Assembly: GCF_947495825.1 (NCBI RefSeq)
Contig: NZ_CANMAH010000001.1
Span: forward strand, 248,001-312,000
Direction: 5' to 3'
Source of the DNA: an uncultured Psychrobacter sp.
Lineage (GTDB): Bacteria > Pseudomonadota > Gammaproteobacteria > Pseudomonadales > Moraxellaceae
Length of the DNA stretch: 64,000 nucleotides
The position numbers and the translations under genes are program-made. Of this stretch, positions 38,416-46,803 are shown piece after piece. The notes below the pieces were generated by a model. That model ran no database searches, was not told where the DNA came from, and worked only from the letters and a program-made list of their open reading frames with translations. Within the stretch, counting starts at the first letter, position 1. Each line of letters starts with the position of its first letter.

Positions 38416-39675
38416 GTGAAAAGTCCAGCTATAACATCCCCTTTAAGTACTACTCAAAAACAACCTTGGAAACTGGCCTTCTTTTTTTGTTTTCTAGTTT
38501 TATTATGCGATGGAGCCGATATCGGTATTCTTGCCTTTACGCTCTCAAGTTTAAAACTAGAATTTGGGCTAACCAACGTTCAAGCCGGCGCTTTGGGCAG
38601 TTGGTCATTATTAGGTATGGCTATTGGCGGCTTTTTTGGCGGCTGGGCTTGTGATCGTTTTGGGCGCGTACGAGTTATTGTCATTGCTACCGCGACCTTC
38701 TCCTTACTATCAGGATTTAGTGGTTTTGTGCAAAGCTATCAGCAATTTGCAGTACTACGGTTTGTCGCCTGTTTAGGCCTAGGTAGTTTATATATTGCCA
38801 CTAATACTTTGATGTCGGAGATGGTACCTACCAAACATCGTACTACGGTACTGGCACTACTGATGACCGGTTTTACTTTAGGATCATTGGTGATCACTAG
38901 TATCTCCGCCTGGATCATTCCTATCTATGGCTGGCGAACCCTATATCTGCTGACATTTCTACCTATCATTCTCTCCATAGCGATGTACCTTCTTATCCCT
39001 GAGCCGATTTCGTGGCAAGAAGCTCGTGCGCTTAAACTAAAAGGCTTGAGCACTACGATTACAAAGCGTGAAAATCCTTATAAAGCCATACTTGAAGATC
39101 CAAAACATCGTCTGACGTTTATTTTATGGACTATGAGCTCAGGGTTTTTACTATTTGGCTATTTCGGAGTCAGTAACTGGCTACCCTCCTATCTAGAAAC
39201 TGAACTGGGTATTAAGTTTAAAGAGATGGCCATCTATATGGCAGGTACTTATTTGACTATGATGTTTGCTAAATTAATAGCGGGCATTGTGGCTGATAAG
39301 ATTGGCCGCAAGATAGTCTTTGCTTTTGGCACTATGGGCACTGCGCTGTTTATTCCAGTACTCGTGTATATGCATACTCCCGAGAATATCGGTTGGATGA
39401 TGATAGCTTTTGGATTCTTATACGGTATTCCTTATGCTGTTAACGCCACCTATTTGACGGAAAGCTTTCCTACTGCTATTCGCGGAACAGCCATTGGCGG
39501 TGCGTTCAACATTGGACGGCTTGGCTCAGTTATTGCACCTGTTGCAATCGGTTATATGGCCATGCAAAACTCTATCGGTGCAGGTTTGTTGCTTATGGCA
39601 GGGGCGTACTTCTTATGTGGCCTTATCCCGACTTTATTTATCAAAGAAAAGCAATACGATCCACAAAAGGCATAA
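38416..39675 (+). CDS. MFS transporter, aromatic/dicarboxylic acid:H+ symporter type
   Basis: A 419-residue major facilitator with about 12 membrane helices. TM1 carries LLCDGADIGILAFTLSSL, the DGxD-type motif of the aromatic acid:H+ symporter family (PcaK, BenK, DcaK). The loop 2-3 signature is GGWACDRFGRVRV, and the repeat-half signature is GIVADKIGRKIVFA. An ATG at 38365 has no ribosome site. GTG at 38416 has AAGGA 8 bases upstream and is chosen as the start. It lies 142 bp after the acyl-CoA dehydrogenase in the same direction. It probably imports the acid degraded by the flanking genes. Confidence 0.85.
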   Translation: MKSPAITSPLSTTQKQPWKLAFFFCFLVLLCDGADIGILAFTLSSLKLEFGLTNVQAGALGSWSLLGMAIGGFFGGWACDRFGRVRVIVIATATFSLLSGFSGFVQSYQQFAVLRFVACLGLGSLYIATNTLMSEMVPTKHRTTVLALLMTGFTLGSLVITSISAWIIPIYGWRTLYLLTFLPIILSIAMYLLIPEPISWQEARALKLKGLSTTITKRENPYKAILEDPKHRLTFILWTMSSGFLLFGYFGVSNWLPSYLETELGIKFKEMAIYMAGTYLTMMFAKLIAGIVADKIGRKIVFAFGTMGTALFIPVLVYMHTPENIGWMMIAFGFLYGIPYAVNATYLTESFPTAIRGTAIGGAFNIGRLGSVIAPVAIGYMAMQNSIGAGLLLMAGAYFLCGLIPTLFIKEKQYDPQKA

Positions 39676-39690
39676 TTTTATTCAATACAT

Positions 39691-39707
39691 ATACCGCATA
39701 GCGAAAT
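39691..39707. promoter_or_regulatory. candidate IclR operator, site 3
   Basis: ATACCGCATAGCGAAAT shares its first 14 bases exactly with site 1 at 36887. It lies 168 bp upstream of the IclR gene start, consistent with autoregulation. Confidence 0.6.
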
Positions 39708-39737
39708 AGCTTATAATGGCTGTGTTAAGAATTTTAA

Positions 39738-39769
39738 TGCCCCTTTGATATAGTATGATTGAAGGGGCA
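39738..39769. terminator. hairpin between MFS gene and IclR gene
   Basis: Perfect 8-bp arms TGCCCCTT / AAGGGGCA with a 16-base loop. There is no U-tract, so it may be a weak terminator or an RNA-stabilising structure. Confidence 0.45.
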
Positions 39770-39874
39770 AACTACTATTCGCGTACCAACGTTTTTTGTT
39801 TTTTTATAAAGCTCCTTAATTAGTGTATTCTTTATAATATTTACATAAACTTAATTGAGACTAAAAAATCGTAT

Positions 39875-40720
39875 ATGACTAATAAAACCCTTGCGGATGA
39901 AAACTCTGATGATCTAGCACATGTCGAATTGTTAGAGCCGATCAGTGAAATGAGAGATAAAAACGATAGGCAGTTTGTCACTGCTTTGGCGCGTGGATTA
40001 GAATTGCTGCGTTGCTTTACCCCGCAGCGCCCTTATTTAGGCAATCAAGACTTGAGTCAGATGACAGGAATACCCAAAGGAACGATTACACGTCTTACTT
40101 ATACTTTAGTCAAATTAGGATATCTAAAGCAGTCAACAAACAGCAGTAAGTACCAGCTCTCTGCTGGTGTGCTCGGTTTTGGATATACGATGATGGCAAA
40201 CATCTCTATCAACAACTTAGTCACCCCCTACATGGAAGAGTTGGCGAACTATGCTGATAGCGCAGTTGCGATGGCAACGCGCGATCGACTCATGATGGTA
40301 TATCTAAATGTCGTACAAGGGGCTGGCACTACTACGATGCAGCGCAATGTCGGTTCATACTTACCTATTCATTTAAGCTCCATGGGACGAGCGTGCCTGG
40401 CTAGTATGGCGCCTGCTGAGCAAGAGTTTATCCTTGATGCCATTCGTAGTAAGTATAAAGACGACTGGCTAAAGATTAGGCGAGGACTGGACAAAGCATT
40501 TAAAGATTATGAAGAGTATGGATATTGTTTTTCGATTAGTGAATGGCAAAAAGACGTCAATGCTGTCGCCACTGCAATGATGCACCCTACTGAGGGCTTA
40601 CTCACTTTTAATTGCGGTGCGCCAAGCTTTGTTCTAAGCCGTACCAAATTAGAAGAAGATATCGCTCCTCGTTTGTTACATATGAAAAACACCATTGAAA
40701 GCAATATCTATATAGGCTAA
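39875..40720 (+). CDS. IclR family transcriptional regulator
   Basis: 281 residues. The N-terminal winged helix-turn-helix spans about residues 35-90 (FVTALARGLELLRCFTP..., LSQMTGIPKGTITRLTYTLVKLGYL). The IclR effector domain follows (YLPIHLSSMGRACLASM, YGYCFSISEWQKDVNAVATAM). It resembles PcaR/DcaR-type activators or repressors found beside acyl-CoA dehydrogenase genes. Three related palindromes flank it and the divergent catabolic operons. IclR-type BhcR controls bhcABCD in Paracoccus, and this is the only IclR gene in the window, so a role at the bhc operon 2.6 kb downstream cannot be excluded. Confidence 0.87.
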   Translation: MTNKTLADENSDDLAHVELLEPISEMRDKNDRQFVTALARGLELLRCFTPQRPYLGNQDLSQMTGIPKGTITRLTYTLVKLGYLKQSTNSSKYQLSAGVLGFGYTMMANISINNLVTPYMEELANYADSAVAMATRDRLMMVYLNVVQGAGTTTMQRNVGSYLPIHLSSMGRACLASMAPAEQEFILDAIRSKYKDDWLKIRRGLDKAFKDYEEYGYCFSISEWQKDVNAVATAMMHPTEGLLTFNCGAPSFVLSRTKLEEDIAPRLLHMKNTIESNIYIG

Positions 40721-40801
40721 AGCGATTGTCAATTAACTTATACGGACATTAAAAGCTCAATCATACCACTCATGTTGCCTCACTAAGATTAGACATTTTT
40801 T

Positions 40802-40837
40802 AAACCTCTTTAAACCATCGAGTTTAAAGAGGTTTTT
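40802..40837 (+). terminator. terminator downstream of the IclR gene
   Basis: A perfect 14-bp stem AAACCTCTTTAAAC / GTTTAAAGAGGTTT with a 6-base loop and a T-tail. Confidence 0.85.
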
Positions 40838-40871
40838 ATTGCTTAAACTTTAGTGAAATATAATAAAAAAC

Positions 40872-40909
40872 AAAGCCGAATGCTATTTCTAATAATATTC
40901 GGCTTTTTT
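40872..40909. terminator. terminator downstream of maeA
   Basis: AAAGCCGAAT pairs with ATTCGGCTTT, flanked by A- and T-runs. It can act on both strands and lies between the convergent IclR and malic enzyme genes. Confidence 0.75.
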
Positions 40910-40993
40910 ACGATTACTTTTTTAGGCGCTGTTTTTTAGGTGCTTTTTTAGATAAATTTTAGCAGCTACTTTCTAATAACTACTTTTTAACAG

Positions 40994-42676
40994 CTAGAAG
41001 GAAGTACGACGATAGTTGCGGTATTTAGGTAACCAAAAATTAGCTTTTAATCGACGCTCTAAGTTTTCTGCCGTGACTGGTAAGGCAAGTTTATCTTCGA
41101 CCGCTTGCAATGCCACTGCATAGGCTATCCTTTCACTGATTTCTCTAATAAATTTGATTGGAGGTAATACTGCACCTGGCGCTTTTTCATACTCTATTGA
41201 GATATCTGCAAGTGCTTGGCTTGCAGCCATTAACATATTATCGCTAATCCCCTTCGCACGTGATGCTAAAACACCTAAGCCAATACCTGGAAATATATAG
41301 CTGTTGTTACACTGTGAGACCTCAAAAGTCTGACCTTCAAAAGTTGTATGAGGGAAAGGACTACCAGTTGCAATAATTGCGCGACCTTTACTCCAGCTTG
41401 TCACCTCTTGCGGTGTTGCTTCAACACGAGACGTTGGGTTTGAAAGCGGTAAGACAATTGGATTTTCAGTATTAGCACATAACGTCTCGATCACCTTTCG
41501 TGTAAACAGACCTTTTTGCCCGCTTACGCCAAACAATACGGTTATTTTTGCTTGTTCAACCACTTGCGCTAAACCAAGCTGCTGACTGTGATCCCAGTGT
41601 TCAATATCTGACTCCTTCTGCACTAACGGTACTTGGAATTCTTGCAATTCTGTCATACCATCAGTGAGCAGGCCATAGCGATCAACCATAAATACCTGTT
41701 TGCGTGCTTGCTCTTCTGTCAACCCTTCACGTTGCATTTGACGAATAATGTGTTCGGCAATACCGCAACCTGCCGACCCTGCGCCCAAAAAGGCTATTTT
41801 TTGTTGACTAAGTTTCTGCCCCTTATTTAAACACGCTGCAATCAATGTACCGACTGAAACAGCAGCAGTGCCTTGAATATCATCATTAAAGCAACATAGC
41901 TGATCACGATATTTATTCAATAATGGTGTCGCGTTTTCTTGGGCAAAATCTTCAAATTGTAATAATACCTCTGGCCAACGGCGTTTAACCGCTTGAATGA
42001 ACAAGTCTACAAATTCATTATATTCATCACCAGAAATTCTTGGGTTTCTCCAGCCCATATACATAGGATCGTCGAGCAGCTTTTGATTGTTGGTGCCAAC
42101 ATCTAACAAAATTGGCAGACAATAAGCTGGACTAATACCACCACAAGCCGTATACAGCGATAGTTTTCCGATTGGGATACCCATTCCACCAATCCCTTGA
42201 TCACCTAAGCCCAATATACGCTCACCATCAGTGACAACGATCACTTTTACTTTTTGCTTGGTTGCATTTTGCAGCATGTCATCGATTTTATGGCGCTCAG
42301 GGTAAGAGACAAATAGACCACGTTTACGGCGATAAATCTGAGAGAATTTTTCGCAAGCTTGGCCAACTGTTGGGGTGTATATGAGCGGCATCACTTCCTC
42401 AATATGCTGCTCTATCAAATGGTGAAATAACGTCTCATTGGTATCTTGTATATTACGCAGGTAAATATGCTTGTCCATATCACTGGTAAAAGAGCTAAGT
42501 TGATGATAGGCGCGTAATGATTGCTCTTCGATCGTCTCAATGGCATGAGGCAATAGACCTGTCAGATTAAAGCTATCACGTTCCTCTGGTGAAAAAGCGC
42601 TACCTTTATTTAGTAGAGGGGTTTCTAATAATGCAGGACCTGCAAAGGGGATATATAACGGGCGTTGGTTTAGCAT
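40994..42676 (-). CDS. maeA: NAD-dependent malic enzyme, SfcA type
   Basis: A 560-residue malic enzyme converting malate to pyruvate, CO2 and NADH. Motifs are [52 protein letters not shown], the metal site DDIQGTAAV and the nucleotide-binding [14 protein letters not shown]. The C-terminus has [10 protein letters not shown] and [13 protein letters not shown]. Length is normal for the long NAD form. It is divergent from bhcABCD. Because the bhc cycle yields oxaloacetate (hence malate), this enzyme could supply pyruvate during C2 growth. That link is inferred. Confidence 0.93.
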   Translation of the reverse strand: MLNQRPLYIPFAGPALLETPLLNKGSAFSPEERDSFNLTGLLPHAIETIEEQSLRAYHQLSSFTSDMDKHIYLRNIQDTNETLFHHLIEQHIEEVMPLIYTPTVGQACEKFSQIYRRKRGLFVSYPERHKIDDMLQNATKQKVKVIVVTDGERILGLGDQGIGGMGIPIGKLSLYTACGGISPAYCLPILLDVGTNNQKLLDDPMYMGWRNPRISGDEYNEFVDLFIQAVKRRWPEVLLQFEDFAQENATPLLNKYRDQLCCFNDDIQGTAAVSVGTLIAACLNKGQKLSQQKIAFLGAGSAGCGIAEHIIRQMQREGLTEEQARKQVFMVDRYGLLTDGMTELQEFQVPLVQKESDIEHWDHSQQLGLAQVVEQAKITVLFGVSGQKGLFTRKVIETLCANTENPIVLPLSNPTSRVEATPQEVTSWSKGRAIIATGSPFPHTTFEGQTFEVSQCNNSYIFPGIGLGVLASRAKGISDNMLMAASQALADISIEYEKAPGAVLPPIKFIREISERIAYAVALQAVEDKLALPVTAENLERRLKANFWLPKYRNYRRTSF

Positions 42677-43306
42677 GATAAAGTCTTCTTATTAAAGGTA
42701 TAGGATTGTACGAGATGAAATACTTAATTTTTTTAATCCATTCATTAAACAACAGAAATTGTTCGAATATATGTCTTTTATAAGCTTTCAATATTGATAA
42801 TGAAGTGATTGTTTTATCGTGTTTATTTAATTAAATAAGTAGTTTGTAGACAGTTAAAAGCTGAGTTTCGCTAAAAAGTCTGTAAAGATAGACTTGGTAA
42901 TCTCTTTACTCGATGAGCAGTTTATATTGTACAAAATTTAAAGCAAAATAGTCATTGTAATAATTGAGAGAAGTCTAGCACAAAGGTTATTTAAAAACAC
43001 CTTGTTACAACTTACTTTTGATGCTATATTTTGAGCAGTTGATAAGTATCTACACTTTTTCAACCAAGACCTCCTAGTTTATTCTTCGTACAAATCGTTA
43101 CCGCAAGAACACCATAAAAAGAACGCAGTAAGTAGTAAAGTGACCTATCACCTGCAACTCCTTTCTTTGACGTGGTTAATTTTTTAAATCTAAAAAAACA
43201 CAACCCAAACTGTATGAGTCAGGAAGACTCTTGCATTACATTCGTATAAATCCTGACTATACACCTGTTGCACCCCTCTCTATATGCAATTACAAGGATG
43301 TAAATT
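42677..43306. other. 630-bp divergent control region between maeA and bhcA
   Basis: An AT-rich region with no credible gene. Inverted repeats noted: AAGTCT-N8-AGACTT (42876-42895), GAGTC-N5-GACTC (43217-43231) and widely spaced GTCAGGA (43219-43225) / TCCTGAC (43251-43257). A possible promoter is TTACAT (43236-43241) with TATACA (43258-43263), spaced 16 bp. AAGGATG at 43294-43300 is the bhcA ribosome site. Confidence 0.5.
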
Positions 43307-44470
43307 ATGTCACTACAAAACCCAATTTTTATACCTGGCCCTACCAATATCCCTGACAGACTACGCCGCGCGATGAACGTGCCGACGCAAGATCACCGTG
43401 CGCCTGATTTTTCAGACACTTTCTTGCCAGTGCTTGCTGACTGTAAAAAAGTATTTGGCACGCAAGATGGTGAAATTATTCTGTTTACGTCTAGCGGTAC
43501 AGGCGGCTGGGAAGCCGCTATTAGCAACACACTCTCACCTGGTGATAAAGTTCTGATTGCCCGCTATGGTATGTTCTCCCATCGTTGGATTGATATGTGT
43601 CAGCGCCACGGCCTTGATGTGCAAGTTATCGAATGTCCTTGGGGTACGGGCGCACCTGCTGACCAATTCCAAACAATTCTGAGCGAAGACACAGCGCATG
43701 AAATAAAAGCCGTAATGGTCACGCATAATGAAACAGCGACAGGTGTCCTAAGTGACATTGGCGCCGTTCGCAAAGCCATAGATAGCAGTGACCACCCCGC
43801 TTTATTATTCGTAGATGGTGTCAGCTCAATCGCTTCTGTACCTTTTAAGATGGATGAATGGGGCGTAGACATTGCTGTCGCTGGCTCACAAAAAGGTTTT
43901 ATGCTCGCAACTGGCATGGCCATATTAGGTGTCAGTCAAAAAGCTCTGAGTCATATGGATGAGGCTAAGCTACCCCGTACTTATTTTGACTTTCGCGATA
44001 TGTTAAAAGCAAACGCCAATGGCGGCTTTCCTTATACGCCCCCACTAAATCTGATTTATGGTATGAGAGCAAGCCTTGATATGCTATTTGAAGAAGGCCT
44101 TGAGAATGTCTACGCGCGTCATCACCGTTTAGCCGAAGGCGTACGACAAGCAGTTAGCGCATGGGGCTTTAAGCTATGTGCAGCATCTCCTGACTTATAT
44201 TCTGAAACTGTAAGCGCGATATATGTTCCTGAAGGCTTTGATAGTAACGAGCTGACCGATCATGCGTTTAATAAATACGGTATTTCTTTCGGTATCGGCT
44301 TAGGTGAGATGAATGGTAAAGCATTCAGAATAGGACATTTGGGTTCATTGACCGAAGTCATGGTACTAGCAGGGCTTGCCACTATAGAGATGGCGATGGT
44401 TGACCTAGATTATCCGATTAAACTAGGTCAAGGCGTCGCTGCTGCGCAAGAGTATTATCGCAATAACTAA
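43307..44470 (+). CDS. bhcA: aspartate-glyoxylate aminotransferase (class V, PLP)
   Basis: 387 residues. A class V aminotransferase of the serine-glyoxylate/alanine-glyoxylate type: it starts FIPGPTNIPDRLRRAM, has LFTSSGTGGWEAA for phosphate binding, VDGVSSIASVPF, the PLP lysine K196 in AGSQKGFM, and RIGHLGSLTEVM near the end. In the beta-hydroxyaspartate cycle BhcA transaminates glyoxylate with aspartate, giving glycine and oxaloacetate. Family resemblance alone would allow serine-glyoxylate aminotransferase; the assignment rests on the following three genes, which are exactly the bhcB-C-D families in order. AAGGATG precedes the ATG. Confidence 0.88.
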   Translation: MSLQNPIFIPGPTNIPDRLRRAMNVPTQDHRAPDFSDTFLPVLADCKKVFGTQDGEIILFTSSGTGGWEAAISNTLSPGDKVLIARYGMFSHRWIDMCQRHGLDVQVIECPWGTGAPADQFQTILSEDTAHEIKAVMVTHNETATGVLSDIGAVRKAIDSSDHPALLFVDGVSSIASVPFKMDEWGVDIAVAGSQKGFMLATGMAILGVSQKALSHMDEAKLPRTYFDFRDMLKANANGGFPYTPPLNLIYGMRASLDMLFEEGLENVYARHHRLAEGVRQAVSAWGFKLCAASPDLYSETVSAIYVPEGFDSNELTDHAFNKYGISFGIGLGEMNGKAFRIGHLGSLTEVMVLAGLATIEMAMVDLDYPIKLGQGVAAAQEYYRNN

Positions 44471-44509
44471 ATAAAGGCGATTCAACAGAAAAATAAAGGA
44501 ATATTTTTT

Positions 44510-45490
44510 ATGATCACAAACAATGATGGATTAGTGATTCCAACCCTTGAAGATATGGTAGAGGCGCATGAGCGCATTAAGCCTTATATCCACCGCACAC
44601 CAGTTTTAACCTCTCATTTTTTAAATGAGATGGCAGATTGTGAGATGTTCTTTAAATGTGAGAACTTCCAAAAAGCAGGTGCTTTTAAAGTACGCGGCGC
44701 ATCAAACGCGGTGTTTAGTCTGTCCGATGAAGCAGCAAAAAATGGCGTCTGTACGCATAGCTCAGGCAATCATGCCCTATCTTTATCTTATGCGGCTGGT
44801 CGGCGCGGCATACCCTGCAATGTAGTCATGCCATACACTGCGCCAGAAGCTAAAAAGGCGGCAGTACGCGGCTATGGCGGCATCATTACTGAGTGCAAGC
44901 CATCAACCACGTCACGCGAAGAAGCGTTTGCCAAGGTTCAAGCAGAAACTGGTGGCGACTTTGTCCATCCATACAACGATCCACGCGTCATCGCTGGACA
45001 AGCAACTTGCTCACGTGAGTTTTTAGAGCAAATGGAAGAGATGGGTAAAAAGCCTGACATGGTAGTCGCGCCAATCGGTGGTGGCGGCATGATTTCAGGT
45101 ACTTGCTTGACGTTATCGAACCTAGCACCTGATGTCAAAATTTATGCAGCAGAGCCAGTAAACGCCGATGATGCCGCGCGCTCACTTAAAGCCGGTCACA
45201 TTATCGCTGATGATGCGCCCGATACTATTGCGGACGGCTTAAAGGTACCGCTCAAAGATTTGACCTGGCATTTTGTCAGCAATTATGTGACTGATATTTT
45301 GACCGCGACTGAAGAAGAAATCGTTGAGGCCATGAAGCTGATTTGGACACATATGAAAATCGTCATTGAGCCAAGCTGTGCCGTGCCGCTCGCTGTCATC
45401 TTAAAAAACAAAGACGTTTTTGCCGGTAAAAAGGTTGGCGTCATCATTACGGGTGGTAACGTTGATCTTGATAAGTTGCCTTGGAATTAA
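44510..45490 (+). CDS. bhcB: beta-hydroxyaspartate dehydratase (threonine dehydratase-like)
   Basis: A 326-residue fold-type II PLP enzyme. The PLP lysine is K60 in KAGAFKVRGASNAV, substrate-binding SSGNHALSLSYAA is near residue 84, the phosphate loop is PIGGGGMISG, and the C-terminal end is VIITGGNVDLDKLPW. It lacks the ACT regulatory domain of biosynthetic IlvA and matches serine racemase/threo-3-hydroxyaspartate dehydratase relatives. In the cycle BhcB removes water from beta-hydroxyaspartate to form iminosuccinate. It is 39 bp after bhcA and surely cotranscribed. Confidence 0.88.
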   Translation: MITNNDGLVIPTLEDMVEAHERIKPYIHRTPVLTSHFLNEMADCEMFFKCENFQKAGAFKVRGASNAVFSLSDEAAKNGVCTHSSGNHALSLSYAAGRRGIPCNVVMPYTAPEAKKAAVRGYGGIITECKPSTTSREEAFAKVQAETGGDFVHPYNDPRVIAGQATCSREFLEQMEEMGKKPDMVVAPIGGGGMISGTCLTLSNLAPDVKIYAAEPVNADDAARSLKAGHIIADDAPDTIADGLKVPLKDLTWHFVSNYVTDILTATEEEIVEAMKLIWTHMKIVIEPSCAVPLAVILKNKDVFAGKKVGVIITGGNVDLDKLPWN

Positions 45491-45540
45491 TTGTCCGTAA
45501 CTAAGTAAATATAACCAATGAAAACAAATGGAGCTTGAAC

Positions 45541-46692
45541 ATGATTACTGAAGAATTAGAAGTTGGTTTTAACGTCCCTGCTGAAGTTGGTATGGATGAG
45601 GCAGATATCCAAACCCCTTGCTTGATATTAGATTTAGACGCTCTTGAGCGTAATATTAAAAAAATGGGCGACTACGCTAAAGAGCATAATATGCGTCACC
45701 GTAGCCACGGAAAAATGCACAAGTCGGTTGATGTCCAAGAGCTACAAGAAGAGCTTGGCGGCGCTGTTGGTGTTTGCTGTCAAAAGGTTTCTGAAGCGGA
45801 AGTTTTTGTACGTGGCGGTATCAAAGACATATTGGTCTCAAACCAAGTGCGCGATCCAGCCAAAATTGAGCGCTTAGCCAAATTGCCTAAAATGGGCTCA
45901 AAAATTACCGTTTGTGTCGATGATGTTGATAACGTGGCTGAGCTGTCAGCTGCTGCTGTTAAAGCAGGCACTGAGCTTAATTGCTACATCGAAATTGACT
46001 GCGGCGCTGGGCGTTGCGGTGTCACGACGACAGAAGCGGTGGTAGAGATTGCTAAAGCGATTGATGCGGCTGAAAATCTAAAATTTACTGGTATTCAAGC
46101 CTATCAAGGCGCGATGCAGCATATGGATAGCTATAGCGACCGTAAAGCTAAGACCCAAGTGGCTATCGACCAAGTACAAGAAGCCATTGATGCATTAACT
46201 GAAATCGGACTAAAACCAGAATTTATCTCTGGTGGCGGTACAGGTAGCTACTACTTTGAAAGTAATTCAGGGGTTTTTAACGAATTACAGTGTGGGTCTT
46301 ACGCGTTTATGGATGCCGACTACGGTCGTATCTTAGATGAAGACGGTAACCGTATTGACGCTGGCGAATGGGAAAATGCCTTATTTATCCTAACCTCCGT
46401 CATGAGTCACGCCAAACCTGACAAAGCTATTGTTGATGCTGGCCTAAAAGCTCAATCCGTCGATAGCGGCCTACCCTTTATCTATGGTCGCGACGATGTT
46501 GAATATGTTAAGTGTTCAGACGAGCATGGCGTCGTAAGCGATCCAAATGGCGTGCTTAAAATTAATGAAAAACTAAAACTGGTACCAGGTCATTGTGATC
46601 CTACTTGTAACGTTCATGATTTTTATGTTGGTGTGCGTAACGGTAAAGTTGAAACCGTATGGCCAGTCTCTGCACGCGGTAAAATGTACTAA
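45541..46692 (+). CDS. bhcC: beta-hydroxyaspartate aldolase (D-threonine aldolase-like)
   Basis: A 383-residue fold-type III PLP enzyme (alanine racemase-like barrel, D-threonine aldolase/D-serine dehydratase family). TPCLILDLDALERNI is near residue 25, and RSHGKMHKS near 54 supplies the PLP lysine. FISGGGTGSYYFE and the C-terminal metal-site region PGHCDPTCNVHDFYVG (His with Asp two residues on) are present. BhcC condenses glycine with glyoxylate to beta-hydroxyaspartate, the carbon-joining step. The longest frame opens with TTG at 45535; the ATG at 45541, with GGAG upstream, is preferred. It is followed by a terminator-like hairpin before bhcD. Confidence 0.88.
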   Translation: MITEELEVGFNVPAEVGMDEADIQTPCLILDLDALERNIKKMGDYAKEHNMRHRSHGKMHKSVDVQELQEELGGAVGVCCQKVSEAEVFVRGGIKDILVSNQVRDPAKIERLAKLPKMGSKITVCVDDVDNVAELSAAAVKAGTELNCYIEIDCGAGRCGVTTTEAVVEIAKAIDAAENLKFTGIQAYQGAMQHMDSYSDRKAKTQVAIDQVQEAIDALTEIGLKPEFISGGGTGSYYFESNSGVFNELQCGSYAFMDADYGRILDEDGNRIDAGEWENALFILTSVMSHAKPDKAIVDAGLKAQSVDSGLPFIYGRDDVEYVKCSDEHGVVSDPNGVLKINEKLKLVPGHCDPTCNVHDFYVGVRNGKVETVWPVSARGKMY

Positions 46693-46733
46693 GACCTATC
46701 AGCTAAATTAATAATATTTTATCAGCTTAGTTT

Positions 46734-46774
46734 AAAGGGGCTGTTGTCGCTATAGCCTGCCACGGCCCCTTTTG
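46734..46774 (+). terminator. terminator-like hairpin between bhcC and bhcD
   Basis: AAAGGGGCTGTTG pairs with the CCACGGCCCCTTT arm (one wobble, one mismatch), followed by TTTTGTTT. This is a GC-rich stem in an otherwise AT-rich 111-bp gap, and would lower bhcD transcription relative to bhcABC. Confidence 0.65.
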
Positions 46775-46803
46775 TTTAAGGAATTTATAATAAAAAGGAT
46801 TTT

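Noticed and set aside
38340..38654. Plus-strand 104-codon frame overlapping the MFS gene start
   Set aside because: Out of frame with the clear MFS transporter, no family motif, and no suitable ribosome site; a shadow frame.
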